A stretch of DNA of 21,594 nucleotides from the NCBI GenBank assembly GCA_902494715.1, contig CABUUJ010000037.1:1-21594 (forward strand), given 5' to 3'. The stretch comes from an uncultured Collinsella sp. Its GTDB lineage: Bacteria > Actinomycetota > Coriobacteriia > Coriobacteriales > Coriobacteriaceae. Of the stretch, positions 1 to 6,761 are shown piece by piece. Within the stretch, counting starts at the first letter, position 1. Each line of letters begins with the position of its first letter. A program made the translations under genes and the position numbers. A model generated the notes under the pieces. It searched no databases, was not told where the DNA came from, and saw only the letters and a program-made list of their open reading frames with translations.

Positions 1-2
1 AG

Positions 3-356
3 ATATACCGCGCATTCGGGAGCGAGGTGCTGCTGCGCATGGACGGAAAGCAGGGCAGGTACACATACGAGCAGAAGGTCGCCGCCGCCTCCGCCGTCGT
101 CGACGGCGGCATGACGAAGACCGAGGCGATGGCGGCGTTCGGCATAATGTCGATGTCGTCGCTCAAGAAGTGGTGCGCGCTATACCGCCGGGGCGGCGCG
201 GAGGCCCTGCGCCCGAGGCCCAAGGGCCGGCCGAGGGGTTCCAAGGCGAGGCCGCGGACTCGCGAGGAGGAGCTCGAGGAGCGGTGCCGTAGGCTCGAGG
301 CCGAGGTGGCCTACCTAAAAAAATTGCGTGCCCTGGTCGAGAGGGACGGGCTCTGA
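3..356 (+). CDS. IS3-family transposase OrfA, 5' end possibly outside window
   Basis: This is the DNA-binding subunit of an IS3-family transposase. The frame is open from base 3 with no stop. Possible internal starts are GTG 27 and ATG 39, but the conserved-looking lead YRAFGSEVLLRMDGKQG suggests that the true start lies upstream. It shows a helix-turn-helix (around TKTEAMAAFGIMSMSSLKKW), a basic GRPRGSKARPR stretch, and a C-terminal heptad-like segment (EEELEERCRRLEAEVAYLKKL) typical of the OrfA leucine zipper used for multimerisation. The TGA stop at 354-356 lies inside the stem-loop that stimulates frameshifting, so a fraction of ribosomes should continue into OrfB as an OrfAB fusion of about 400 residues (counted from base 27). 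Confidence 0.85.
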   Translation: MYRAFGSEVLLRMDGKQGRYTYEQKVAAASAVVDGGMTKTEAMAAFGIMSMSSLKKWCALYRRGGAEALRPRPKGRPRGSKARPRTREEELEERCRRLEAEVAYLKKLRALVERDGL

Positions 357-363
357 CCAGGGC
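317..363 (+). promoter_or_regulatory. Programmed -1 ribosomal frameshift signal (A AAA AAA plus stem-loop)
   Basis: The heptamer A AAA AAA at 317-323 is in the correct phase (CTA AAA AAA in the orfA frame). It is followed by a 6-nt spacer and a perfect 9-bp stem, GCCCTGGTC (330-338) pairing with GACCAGGGC (355-363). GAG 339-341 and CTC 351-353 can extend the stem past a bulge. Slipping back one base at 323 enters the orfB frame, which has no stop until 1226-1228. This is the standard IS3 arrangement for making the OrfAB transposase. Confidence 0.9.
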
Positions 364-376
364 GAAGGTCGAGGCC

Positions 377-1228
377 GTGAGGGTCCTGCGCGAAGAGGGG
401 CACGGGCTGGGGCGCCTGCTGGAGTGTGCCGGCCTGGCGAGGTCGAGCTACTACTACGCGCTGTCGCACCCGAAGGCTCCCACCAGGCCCGAGCTCTGGG
501 AGGCCGCCGCCGAGATATTCTCGCGCACCGCCAACGGGTGCGGCCACAGGCAGATCGCCATGTGCCTGCGCGCCGAGCAGGGCGTGCGCATAGCCTACAA
601 GACGACGCTGAAGATGATGCGCGAGATGGGCATCAGCTGCGGGATCCGCCGCGAGACCGACTACCACAGGTACAACTCGTACAGGGGCAAGGTCGGAAAG
701 ACCTTCGAGAACGTCATCGGGCGCGACTTCGCCGCCGACGGGCCGTGGGAGAAGATGGGCACCGACGTCACCGAGTTCAAGCAGCCCTGGGGCAAGGCCT
801 ACTTCGCGCCGGTCTACGACTTCGGCAGCAAGGAGATAGTCGCGTGGTCGACGTCGACCAGCCCGGACATGGCGCAGCAGGCCGAGCTGCTCGACCGGCT
901 GCTGGCGAAGATGCCCGAGGGCGCGACGCCGGTGCTCCACAGCGACATGGGCTGGCAGTACCAGCACGCCGCATGGTGCGGGAGGCTGAAGGACGCCGGG
1001 ATCGTCCAGAGCATGTCCAGAAAGGGCAACTGCATCGACAACGGCGCCACCGAGCAGGTCTTCGGCCACATCAAGGACGAGTTCTTCCGTGGAAGGACGT
1101 GGCCGGACTTCGAGTCCTTCAAGGCGGACCTCGACGACTTCGTGGTCCATTGGAACACGAGGAGGCGCCAGGTTAAACTGAAGGGACTGACCCCGGAGGA
1201 GTTCCGGAGCCAGTCCCTTGCGGCGTAG
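377..1228 (+). CDS. IS3-family transposase OrfB (DDE integrase core)
   Basis: This is the catalytic transposase part, cutting and joining IS ends. Numbered from the GTG at 377, the N-terminal part (residues 1-110) is the HTH_21-like region and the rve core follows. The catalytic triad is D130 (in KMGTDVTEF), D190 (in VLHSDMGWQYQ) and E226 (in DNGATEQVFGHIKDEFF), with exactly 35 residues between the second D and E, the canonical DD(35)E. The C-terminus NTRRRQVKLKGLTPEEF is typical of the family. No strong ribosome-binding site precedes 377, which fits expression mainly as the frameshifted OrfAB fusion. Length of about 283 residues is normal and there are no internal stops. Confidence 0.93.
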   Translation: MRVLREEGHGLGRLLECAGLARSSYYYALSHPKAPTRPELWEAAAEIFSRTANGCGHRQIAMCLRAEQGVRIAYKTTLKMMREMGISCGIRRETDYHRYNSYRGKVGKTFENVIGRDFAADGPWEKMGTDVTEFKQPWGKAYFAPVYDFGSKEIVAWSTSTSPDMAQQAELLDRLLAKMPEGATPVLHSDMGWQYQHAAWCGRLKDAGIVQSMSRKGNCIDNGATEQVFGHIKDEFFRGRTWPDFESFKADLDDFVVHWNTRRRQVKLKGLTPEEFRSQSLAA

Positions 1229-1316
1229 TTCTTATTTAAGCCGTCCAAGTTTTGGGGTGCAGTTCATGTGTGATGCGCGGGCCATTTTGTTTAGACCGCA
1301 CCCGTCCTCCTGTTCA

Positions 1317-1611
1317 TCTCAATCTGTAACATCTAGCCGAGTTTTTCGGTCCTAGCTGTTACAGATCGAGATGAACGCACAGGCCAAGCCGAAAATCTCA
1401 ATCTGTAACATGTAGACCGCTTTTGACCGCTTAGATGTTACAGATCGAGACAAACAGATGGGTCAATCCAATCAATCTAGATCTGTAACATCTGGCTGGT
1501 CATTTCACCCCTAACTGTTACAGATCGAGACAAACGGAATAAGCCGGGCCGAATTGTCTAAATCTGTAACATCTAGCCGAGTTTTCGGGTCCCACCTGTT
1601 ACAGATTTAGA
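1317..1611. repeat. Array of four 55-nt hairpin units with ~80-nt period
   Basis: Four imperfect palindromes lie at 1317-1371, 1396-1450, 1476-1530 and 1557-1611. Each is exactly 55 nt: a 15-nt left arm (TCTnnATCTGTAACA), a 25-nt middle and a 15-nt right arm (TGTTACAGATnnAGA). In copy 1 the arms extend to 20 nt (1312-1331/1357-1376) with one mismatch; in copy 4 the 16-nt arms match perfectly. Intervals of 24, 25 and 26 nt separate the units, the last two beginning CAAAC. Middles vary but keep a central T-run and, in copies 1 and 4, CTAGCCGA facing TCGG. Together with the IS end this accounts for the gene-free stretch 1229-1629. Confidence 0.9.
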
Positions 1612-1629
1612 CGAGCAGGCCGAGCACGT

Positions 1630-2631
1630 CTACGCCCGCAGATCCCTTACGCTGGAACGCTCGACCAACACGCCCGAGACGAGCGTACGGCTTCTGGAGC
1701 TCGGGGCTTCCAGACCTGCGACGACCTCGTTAAGCGCACGGATGCCCAGCTCGCGGTGGCGAAACTTCACCGACGTCAGAATCGAGTTGGGAATCGTCTT
1801 GTAGAGCTCATCGTCGAAGCCGATCACGGACACGTCGTCGGGCACACTGAGCCCTTTGTCACGTAGAGCCATCATCACGCCGTTTGCCATGTAGTCGTTA
1901 GCAGCGAGGACCGCCGTGCAATCGGGCTTATCGGCAAGCACAAGGCCCGCGGCATAGCCACTATCCGCATTCCAATCGCCTTGCAGAGGCTCGGGCGGCT
2001 CAATGCCACGCGCCTCGAGTGCCGCACGCCAACCTTTCATACGGCACTGGCTCGACAGCGACTCTTTCTTACCCGAAACGAAATACACGTTCTTGTGACC
2101 ATGATCCAAGAAGTACTCGCACGCCATGCGCGCGCCGCCCTCTTGGTCGTCACTGACGGTGGAGCAGGTAGGATGTTCCATCGGTGTGATAATCACCGTC
2201 TTGAGGTCCTTCGGTGCCTCAAAGGTATCAAAGTCATCGACCATCTGACGCAGGTTGAAGATCATGCCATCAACAGGCAGCTGCGACATCCTGCGCGCCG
2301 CATCGGCAAGGGTCATCTTCTCCCCTGCGCGCTTCTTAATCATCGTGAGCGCAAAGCCGCGTTCTTCGGCGGCATCGGCGATACCGTCAATCATGTCCAC
2401 GGCACCGCCCGACAAGTGGAACAGCACGACGCCGATGCACCCGTAACGGCCCAACTTGAGCGAACGCGCGGCAAAGTTGGCTCGAAACCCGAGCGCCTCC
2501 ATGGCCGAATGAACCTTATCGCGTGTCGACTCTCGCACGCTATCGGGCTCGTTGATCACACGCGAAACCGTCTTGAGAGAAACACCCGCGGCAATCGCCA
2601 CATCGTTCATCGAGACGTTTTTCTTGTCCAT
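1630..2631 (-). CDS. LacI-family transcriptional regulator
   Basis: This is a sugar-responsive repressor, probably of the divergent lactose PTS genes starting at 2916. The N-terminus has the LacI helix-turn-helix and hinge (MNDVAIAAGVSLKTVSRVIN, then RANFAARSL). The rest is a periplasmic-binding-protein-like effector domain with typical segments (VSDDQEGGARMACEYFLDHG, DYMANGVMMALRD, VSVIGFDD). I chose ATG 2631 (333 residues) because it places the HTH at the very N-terminus and is preceded by GGAG; an in-frame GTG at 2691 would add 20 residues unlike the family. A perfect palindrome with the central CG typical of LacI operators lies at 2791-2814 between this gene and lacE. The inducer cannot be read from the sequence. 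Confidence 0.9.
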   Translation of the reverse strand: MDKKNVSMNDVAIAAGVSLKTVSRVINEPDSVRESTRDKVHSAMEALGFRANFAARSLKLGRYGCIGVVLFHLSGGAVDMIDGIADAAEERGFALTMIKKRAGEKMTLADAARRMSQLPVDGMIFNLRQMVDDFDTFEAPKDLKTVIITPMEHPTCSTVSDDQEGGARMACEYFLDHGHKNVYFVSGKKESLSSQCRMKGWRAALEARGIEPPEPLQGDWNADSGYAAGLVLADKPDCTAVLAANDYMANGVMMALRDKGLSVPDDVSVIGFDDELYKTIPNSILTSVKFRHRELGIRALNEVVAGLEAPSSRSRTLVSGVLVERSSVRDLRA

Positions 2632-2790
2632 CGTTGCCACTGCTTCTCCAGTCGGTTTTGCATCGCTTGCTTTTTGCGTTCTAGCATACACTACCTGCCT
2701 GACTGATAAATCAACCGTTTACCGGACAATATCGACCACTCACCCCTAAATCCTTGTTGCTCTTCCAAAAATGTCTTACGTTGTCATTAA

Positions 2791-2814
2791 CGAAATGACA
2801 ACGTTGTCATTTCG
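2791..2814. promoter_or_regulatory. LacI-type operator, perfect 24-bp palindrome
   Basis: The core is TGACAACGTTGTCA at 2796-2809, extended by CGAAA and TTTCG to a perfect 24-bp palindrome centred on CG. An additional half-site ACGTTGTCATT lies immediately upstream at 2778-2788. Its symmetry, central CG and position between a LacI-family gene and the PTS gene make it the likely binding site of the 1630-2631 repressor. TTGTCA at 2804-2809 with TAAACA 17 nt downstream is a possible but weak lacE promoter. Confidence 0.75.
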
Positions 2815-2915
2815 CAATGCCTTCCTTAAACAGGAAGGTTTCCGGGCAGTCCTGACCATCCATCGACGACCAGTTCCATCCACGTGCATCGCGCATCAAG
2901 CAGCAAAGGAGCTCT

Positions 2916-4694
2916 ATGGACGCCATCGTAAAGATGCTCGAAAAGCATCAACCGTTCTTTGAGAAGATCTCAAGGAATATCTACCTCCAGGCCATCAAGG
3001 ACGGATTCCTTGGGTGCATGCCCATTGTCCTCACCTCTTCGATCTTTCTGCTCATTGCCACCCTTCCCGGCGTAGTCGGCATCACGCTGCCCCAGCCGCT
3101 CATCGACTGGTGCAACAAGCTCTACAACTTCACCATGGGCGTCATGGGCATCATGGTTGCCGGCACCACTGCCAAGAACTTCACGGCATCCATGAACCGT
3201 CGTATGCCCGCCGGCAAAGTGCTCAACGACGGTTCCACCATGGTGGCCGCCCAGTGCAGCATGCTGCTGCTCGCGGTCACGCAGTTCACCACCAAGTTCA
3301 ACGGCTCCGAACTTTCGGTCTTCGATTGCACCAGCATGGGCACGCGCGGTCTGTTCTCGGCCTATATCGCCGCGTTCATCACCGTGTGGGTCTACAAATT
3401 CTGCGTCTCGCGCGATCTGACCATTAAGCTGCCCAAGGAGGTCCCGGGCGCCATCGCTCAGAACTTCCGCGACATCATCCCCTTTGGCGGTGCTGTCATC
3501 ATCTGCGGCATCATCGATGTCGTCGTGCGCAACCTCATGGGCGTTCCGTTCTCCGAGCTGCTTATCAAACTGCTCTCCCCGCTCTTCACCGCTGCAGAAA
3601 CCTATCCTGGCCTTATCCTTATCCAGGCAGCCACCGCGTTCTTCTGGTTTATCGGCGTCCACGGCCCCTCGATCGTCCAGCCGGGCATCGACCCCATCCG
3701 TCTTGCCAACCAGGCCGAGAACCTGCAGGTTCTGCTGGCAGGCGGCCACCCCGCCCACTCCCTCACCTTTAACATGTCGCTCGTGGGTGAGTTCGGCGGC
3801 ACCGGCGCCACGTTCATCGTGCCGCTTCTGCTGATTCTCTTTATGAAGTCCAAGCAGCTCAAAGCCGTCGGCAAGGCCTCGATCGTTCCTGTTGCCTTCG
3901 CCGTCAACGAACCGCTGCTCTTTGGCGCGCCGATGATCCTTAACCCCTACATGCTCATCCCCTTTGTTGCCGCCGGCTGCGTCAACGTGAGTGTTGCCAA
4001 GTTCTTTATCGATAACGTGGGCATGAACGGCTTCTCCTTCGTGGTGCCTTGGGCCACCCCCGCCCCCATCGGCATTTTCATCACCACGAACTTCCAGCTT
4101 ATCGCCCTGGTGTTTGTCGCGATCATCATCTTGCTGGACGCCATCATCTACCTGCCGTTCTTGAAGGCATACGATAAGCTGCTCTGCGACCAGGAAGCCG
4201 AGCGCGCCGCTGAGCTGGGTCTCGAGTCCGATGGTGCTGCTTCCATCGCCGCCAACGCCTCTGCGCCCGCTGTCGAGCAGACTACCGCTTCCGTCGAGCC
4301 GACCGCCGCTGCCGTCAACAGCGAGCCTGTCGCCGATCAGCCCGAGCCCGCCGCCGGCGCATCCGCCAAGAAGGATGTCGACGGTCTGAAGGTCCTCGTC
4401 CTGTGCGCTGGCGCCGGCACCTCCGCCATGCTTGCCAACGCCATCAAGGAAGGTGCCGCGCAGACCGGAGAGAACATCGCTTCCTCCGCAGGTGCCTATG
4501 GCCAGCACACTGCCATCATGGATCAGTACGACGTTATCGTGCTTGCCCCGCAGGTCCGTAGCTACTACAACGACATGAAGGCCGACACCGATCGCCTGGG
4601 CATTAAGCTGCTCGCCCCGCGCGGCAAGGAATATATCGACCTTACCCGCGACCCCGCTGGCGCCATCAAGTGGCTCCGCGAGAACCTCGACTAG
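2916..4694 (+). CDS. lacE: PTS lactose-family EIICB transporter (LacE-like)
   Basis: This membrane permease and phosphotransfer protein takes up lactose or a related beta-galactoside and releases it as the 6'-phosphate in the cytoplasm. Residues 1 to ~420 form the EIIC domain of the lactose/cellobiose family, with many hydrophobic segments and the conserved stretches GVHGPSIVQPGIDPI and AFAVNEPLLFGAP. A low-complexity Ala/Pro/Glu/Ser-rich linker (~430-485) leads to a C-terminal EIIB domain, whose phosphorylated Cys is C497 in VLVLCAGAGTS. The C-B order and Cys motif match LacE; at 592 residues it is slightly long because of the linker. AAGGAG precedes ATG 2916. LacG follows 75 bp downstream, which supports lactose over cellobiose. 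No EIIA (LacF) gene is in the window, so that subunit must come from elsewhere. Confidence 0.92.
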   Translation: MDAIVKMLEKHQPFFEKISRNIYLQAIKDGFLGCMPIVLTSSIFLLIATLPGVVGITLPQPLIDWCNKLYNFTMGVMGIMVAGTTAKNFTASMNRRMPAGKVLNDGSTMVAAQCSMLLLAVTQFTTKFNGSELSVFDCTSMGTRGLFSAYIAAFITVWVYKFCVSRDLTIKLPKEVPGAIAQNFRDIIPFGGAVIICGIIDVVVRNLMGVPFSELLIKLLSPLFTAAETYPGLILIQAATAFFWFIGVHGPSIVQPGIDPIRLANQAENLQVLLAGGHPAHSLTFNMSLVGEFGGTGATFIVPLLLILFMKSKQLKAVGKASIVPVAFAVNEPLLFGAPMILNPYMLIPFVAAGCVNVSVAKFFIDNVGMNGFSFVVPWATPAPIGIFITTNFQLIALVFVAIIILLDAIIYLPFLKAYDKLLCDQEAERAAELGLESDGAASIAANASAPAVEQTTASVEPTAAAVNSEPVADQPEPAAGASAKKDVDGLKVLVLCAGAGTSAMLANAIKEGAAQTGENIASSAGAYGQHTAIMDQYDVIVLAPQVRSYYNDMKADTDRLGIKLLAPRGKEYIDLTRDPAGAIKWLRENLD

Positions 4695-4708
4695 CTCCTC
4701 CCTCTGTT

Positions 4709-4735
4709 GGTGCCCGGATCCCCAGTTCGGGCACC
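4709..4735 (+). other. Intercistronic hairpin between lacE and lacG
   Basis: A perfect 8-bp stem, GGTGCCCG (4709-4716) with CGGGCACC (4728-4735), lies in the 75-bp gap between the two genes. No T-run follows, so it is more likely an mRNA processing or stability element than a terminator; lacG has its own AAAGGATG ribosome-binding site downstream. Confidence 0.6.
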
Positions 4736-4769
4736 TCCCCCTATTCGTATCCCACAGAAAGGATGACTC

Positions 4770-6191
4770 ATGACCAACCCCATGCAGTTCCCCGACGGCT
4801 TTGTGTTTGGCGGCGCCACCGCCGCTTACCAGGTTGAGGGCGAGACCCGTACACACGGCAAGGGCAAAGTGCCCTGGGACGATTTCCTGGCTGCTCAGGG
4901 TCGCTTCTCCCCCGACCCCGCAAGCGATTTCTACAACAAGTATCCGGTCGATATCGACCTGTGCCAGCGCTTCGGCATCAACGGTATCCGTGTCTCCATC
5001 GCTTGGAGCCGTATCTTCCCCAAAGGCACCGGCGAGATTAACCCCGAGGGTGTTGCCTTCTATCACGAGCTCTTTGCCACCTGCAATAAAGCCGGCGTTA
5101 TCCCCTATGTCACGCTCGACCACTTTGACACGCCCGAGGCCTTCTACCAGGACGGTGGCGAGGGCTTCCTGACGCGCACGACCATCGATGCCTTTGTCGA
5201 GTACGCCAAATTCTGCTTTGCCGAGTTCACCGAGGTCAAGCACTGGTTCACGTTTAACGAGATTCCCGCAACCGCCGAGGGCAGCTTTATCGTCGGCAAC
5301 TGGCCGCACGGCGAGAAGTATCGCCTGGACAAGGCCTTCCAGCTCATGCACAACATGATGGTGGCCCACGCCAAGGCCGTCGTCGCCTTCCATGAGGGCG
5401 GCTTTGAGGGTGAGATCGGCATTGTCCAGAACCTGGAGCCCAAGTATCCCCTCGATCCCAACAACGCCGCCGACTGCGAGGCAGCTCGCATGGCCGACGT
5501 CATCAACAACCGCTGGGTACTCGACGCCACCTTCCGCGGCCACTATGCAGCCGACACCATGGAGGCTGCGACCAAGCTGGCCCATATCGCCGGCGGCGAG
5601 CTCGACGTCCGCGACGAGGACATCGCCGCGCTGACCGCCGCGCTCCCCTACAACGATTGCCTGGGCGTCAACACCTACAAGTGCCAGTTCCTGCGTGCCG
5701 CCGAGGGCGAAAACGACATCAACCACAATGGCACCGGCGACAAGGGCTCCTCGCGCTGGTTCCTCAAGGGCGTGGGCGAGTCATGCGTGCGCGAAGGCGT
5801 ACCCACCACCGATTGGGACTGGATTATCTATCCCGAGGGTCTCTACGACCTGCTGCTCCGCATTAAGAACGATTACCCCAACTACAAGAAGATCTACATC
5901 ACCGAGAACGGCATGGGCTATAAGGACGACTTTGAGGACGGCTTTATCGACGACACCCCTCGCATCGACTACATGCGTCAGCATCTCGCATGGATTCTCA
6001 AGGCAATCGACGGCGGCGTAAACGTCGACGGCTACTTTGTGTGGTCGCTGCAGGACCAGTTCTCCTGGACCAACGGCTATAACAAACGTTACGGCCTGTT
6101 CTACATCGACTTCGAGACCCAGAAGCGCTATCCCAAGGCGAGCGCGTACTGGTACAAGAACGTCGCAGAGACCGGCCTGCTCATGGCCTAG
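4770..6191 (+). CDS. lacG: 6-phospho-beta-galactosidase (GH1)
   Basis: This cytoplasmic glycosidase hydrolyses lactose-6'-phosphate to glucose and galactose-6-phosphate. It is a full-length GH1 barrel of 473 residues (LacG is about 468) and aligns closely from memory with Lactococcus LacG throughout (FVFGGATAAYQVEG, VNIAWSRIFP-like VSIAWSRIFPKG, TDWDWIIYPEGLYD, NDYPNYKKIYITENG). The acid/base Glu is E164 in TFNEI and the nucleophile is E379 in ITENG. The phosphate-binding residues known from LacG are conserved as S432, K439 and Y441 in FSWTNGYNKRYG, so it should prefer 6-phosphorylated substrates. AAAGGATG precedes ATG 4770. It is cotranscribed with the EIICB gene and ends at a strong terminator (6216-6256). 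Galactose-6-P isomerase genes (lacAB) are not adjacent, as they would be in streptococcal operons. Confidence 0.95.
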   Translation: MTNPMQFPDGFVFGGATAAYQVEGETRTHGKGKVPWDDFLAAQGRFSPDPASDFYNKYPVDIDLCQRFGINGIRVSIAWSRIFPKGTGEINPEGVAFYHELFATCNKAGVIPYVTLDHFDTPEAFYQDGGEGFLTRTTIDAFVEYAKFCFAEFTEVKHWFTFNEIPATAEGSFIVGNWPHGEKYRLDKAFQLMHNMMVAHAKAVVAFHEGGFEGEIGIVQNLEPKYPLDPNNAADCEAARMADVINNRWVLDATFRGHYAADTMEAATKLAHIAGGELDVRDEDIAALTAALPYNDCLGVNTYKCQFLRAAEGENDINHNGTGDKGSSRWFLKGVGESCVREGVPTTDWDWIIYPEGLYDLLLRIKNDYPNYKKIYITENGMGYKDDFEDGFIDDTPRIDYMRQHLAWILKAIDGGVNVDGYFVWSLQDQFSWTNGYNKRYGLFYIDFETQKRYPKASAYWYKNVAETGLLMA

Positions 6192-6215
6192 TTTTCGCCG
6201 CATACCCCTTGTCGG

Positions 6216-6256
6216 CCGCATGCGAATCCCTCCACGGGATCGCATGCGGGCTTTTT
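6216..6256 (+). terminator. Rho-independent terminator after lacG
   Basis: CCGCATGCG (6216-6224) pairs with CGCATGCGG (6241-6249), continued inwards by ATCCC/GGGAT, followed by a T-rich tail from 6252. Confidence 0.9.
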
Positions 6257-6284
6257 GTTTTGGTGAGCCCGAGCGGATCATTCG

Positions 6285-6419
6285 TCTCGATCTGTAACAT
6301 CTAGCCGAGTATTTCGGCCCTAGTTGTTACAAATCAAGACAAACAGAACGCCCGAGCAGAAATATCTAAATCTGTAACACGCAGCCCACTTTCGACCGTC
6401 TACCTGTTACAGATCAAGA
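6285..6419. repeat. Two further 55-nt hairpin units, same family as 1317-1611
   Basis: Units at 6285-6339 and 6365-6419 have the same arms (ATCTGTAACA and TGTTACAGAT or TGTTACAAAT), the same 25-nt middle length and the same 80-nt spacing as the array after the IS element. The middle of the first copy (CTAGCCGA facing TCGG) is close to copies 1 and 4 of the first array. The 25-nt interval again begins CAAACAG. Here they directly follow the lacG terminator. Confidence 0.9.
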
Positions 6420-6473
6420 CAATAAGATAGTCAAATCCAAACTTTCCAAGCAGTTATGAAGCATGGTTTCTAG

Positions 6474-6530
6474 TTTTCGGTATCACGAACATACTTTCGG
6501 TATCATTTGATACCGATACGATACCGAAAA
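6474..6530. repeat. Nested palindromes built from four CGGTATC copies
   Basis: The outer arms TTTTCGGTATC (6474-6484) and GATACCGAAAA (6520-6530) match perfectly over 11 bp. Inside them, TCGGTATCA (6497-6505) and TGATACCGA (6508-6516) form a second perfect palindrome with a 2-nt loop. The layout resembles a multi-site operator or the remnant of a mobile-element end. No gene using it is recognisable in 6420-6761. Confidence 0.75.
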
Positions 6531-6647
6531 CATATCCGGTCCCGCTGGAGGACTTCGTACGCTACCCAACCAAGTTGCAGGTTCACGAACTCCGTCGATC
6601 TTCCGAGCGCCCACGAATTCCTATTTGCGCGTAAAATCGCGTCACGT

Positions 6648-6707
6648 TGACACGTAAAATGACGCGCAAAATGGCGTTTATACATTTACGTGTCATTTTG
6701 CGCGTCA
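6648..6707. repeat. Inverted pair of doubled 11-12-nt repeats (TTTTRCGYGTCA)
   Basis: On +, TTTACGTGTCA (6685-6695) is followed at once by TTTTGCGCGTCA (6696-6707). On the opposite strand the same two motifs occur, in reversed order, in 6648-6673. The stretch has lower GC than the surrounding genes and reads as a cluster of protein-binding sites or a long hairpin. The surrounding gene-free stretch 6531-6761 shows no other convincing feature. Confidence 0.65.
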
Positions 6708-6761
6708 TTGTGAAGCGGTAACCCCGCGCTGGCAAGGGCAAAAGTCCTCCTGCAGCGCTTG

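Larger units (their letters stand above)
1..1266 (+). mobile_element. IS3-family insertion sequence, left end outside window
   Basis: The element carries an OrfA with an IS150-type helix-turn-helix and an OrfB with an intact DDE transposase core, joined by a -1 frameshift signal. The right terminal inverted repeat is 1242-1266 and ends in GGGGTGCAGTTCA; the same terminus, inverted and diverged, starts at 21478. The left end is not seen because the orfA frame is open to the window edge. The exact boundary rests on where similarity to the second copy stops (after TTCA); terminal repeats of TG...CA form are usual for IS3. The element looks intact and potentially active. Confidence 0.9.

Noticed and set aside
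1317..1611. CRISPR array (regular repeats with ~25-nt intervals)
   Set aside because: The repeated parts are inverted arms of hairpins with variable middles, the intervals themselves resemble each other (CAAAC start), there are only four units, and no cas gene is nearby.
2970..5726. 918-residue open frame on the minus strand across lacE and lacG
   Set aside because: It is antisense to two well-recognised genes, has low-complexity composition typical of the mirror frame of GC-rich genes, and no family resemblance.
6503..6685. 60-residue minus-strand ORF in the repeat-rich gap
   Set aside because: It overlaps two inverted-repeat clusters, lacks a ribosome-binding site and has no recognisable family features.
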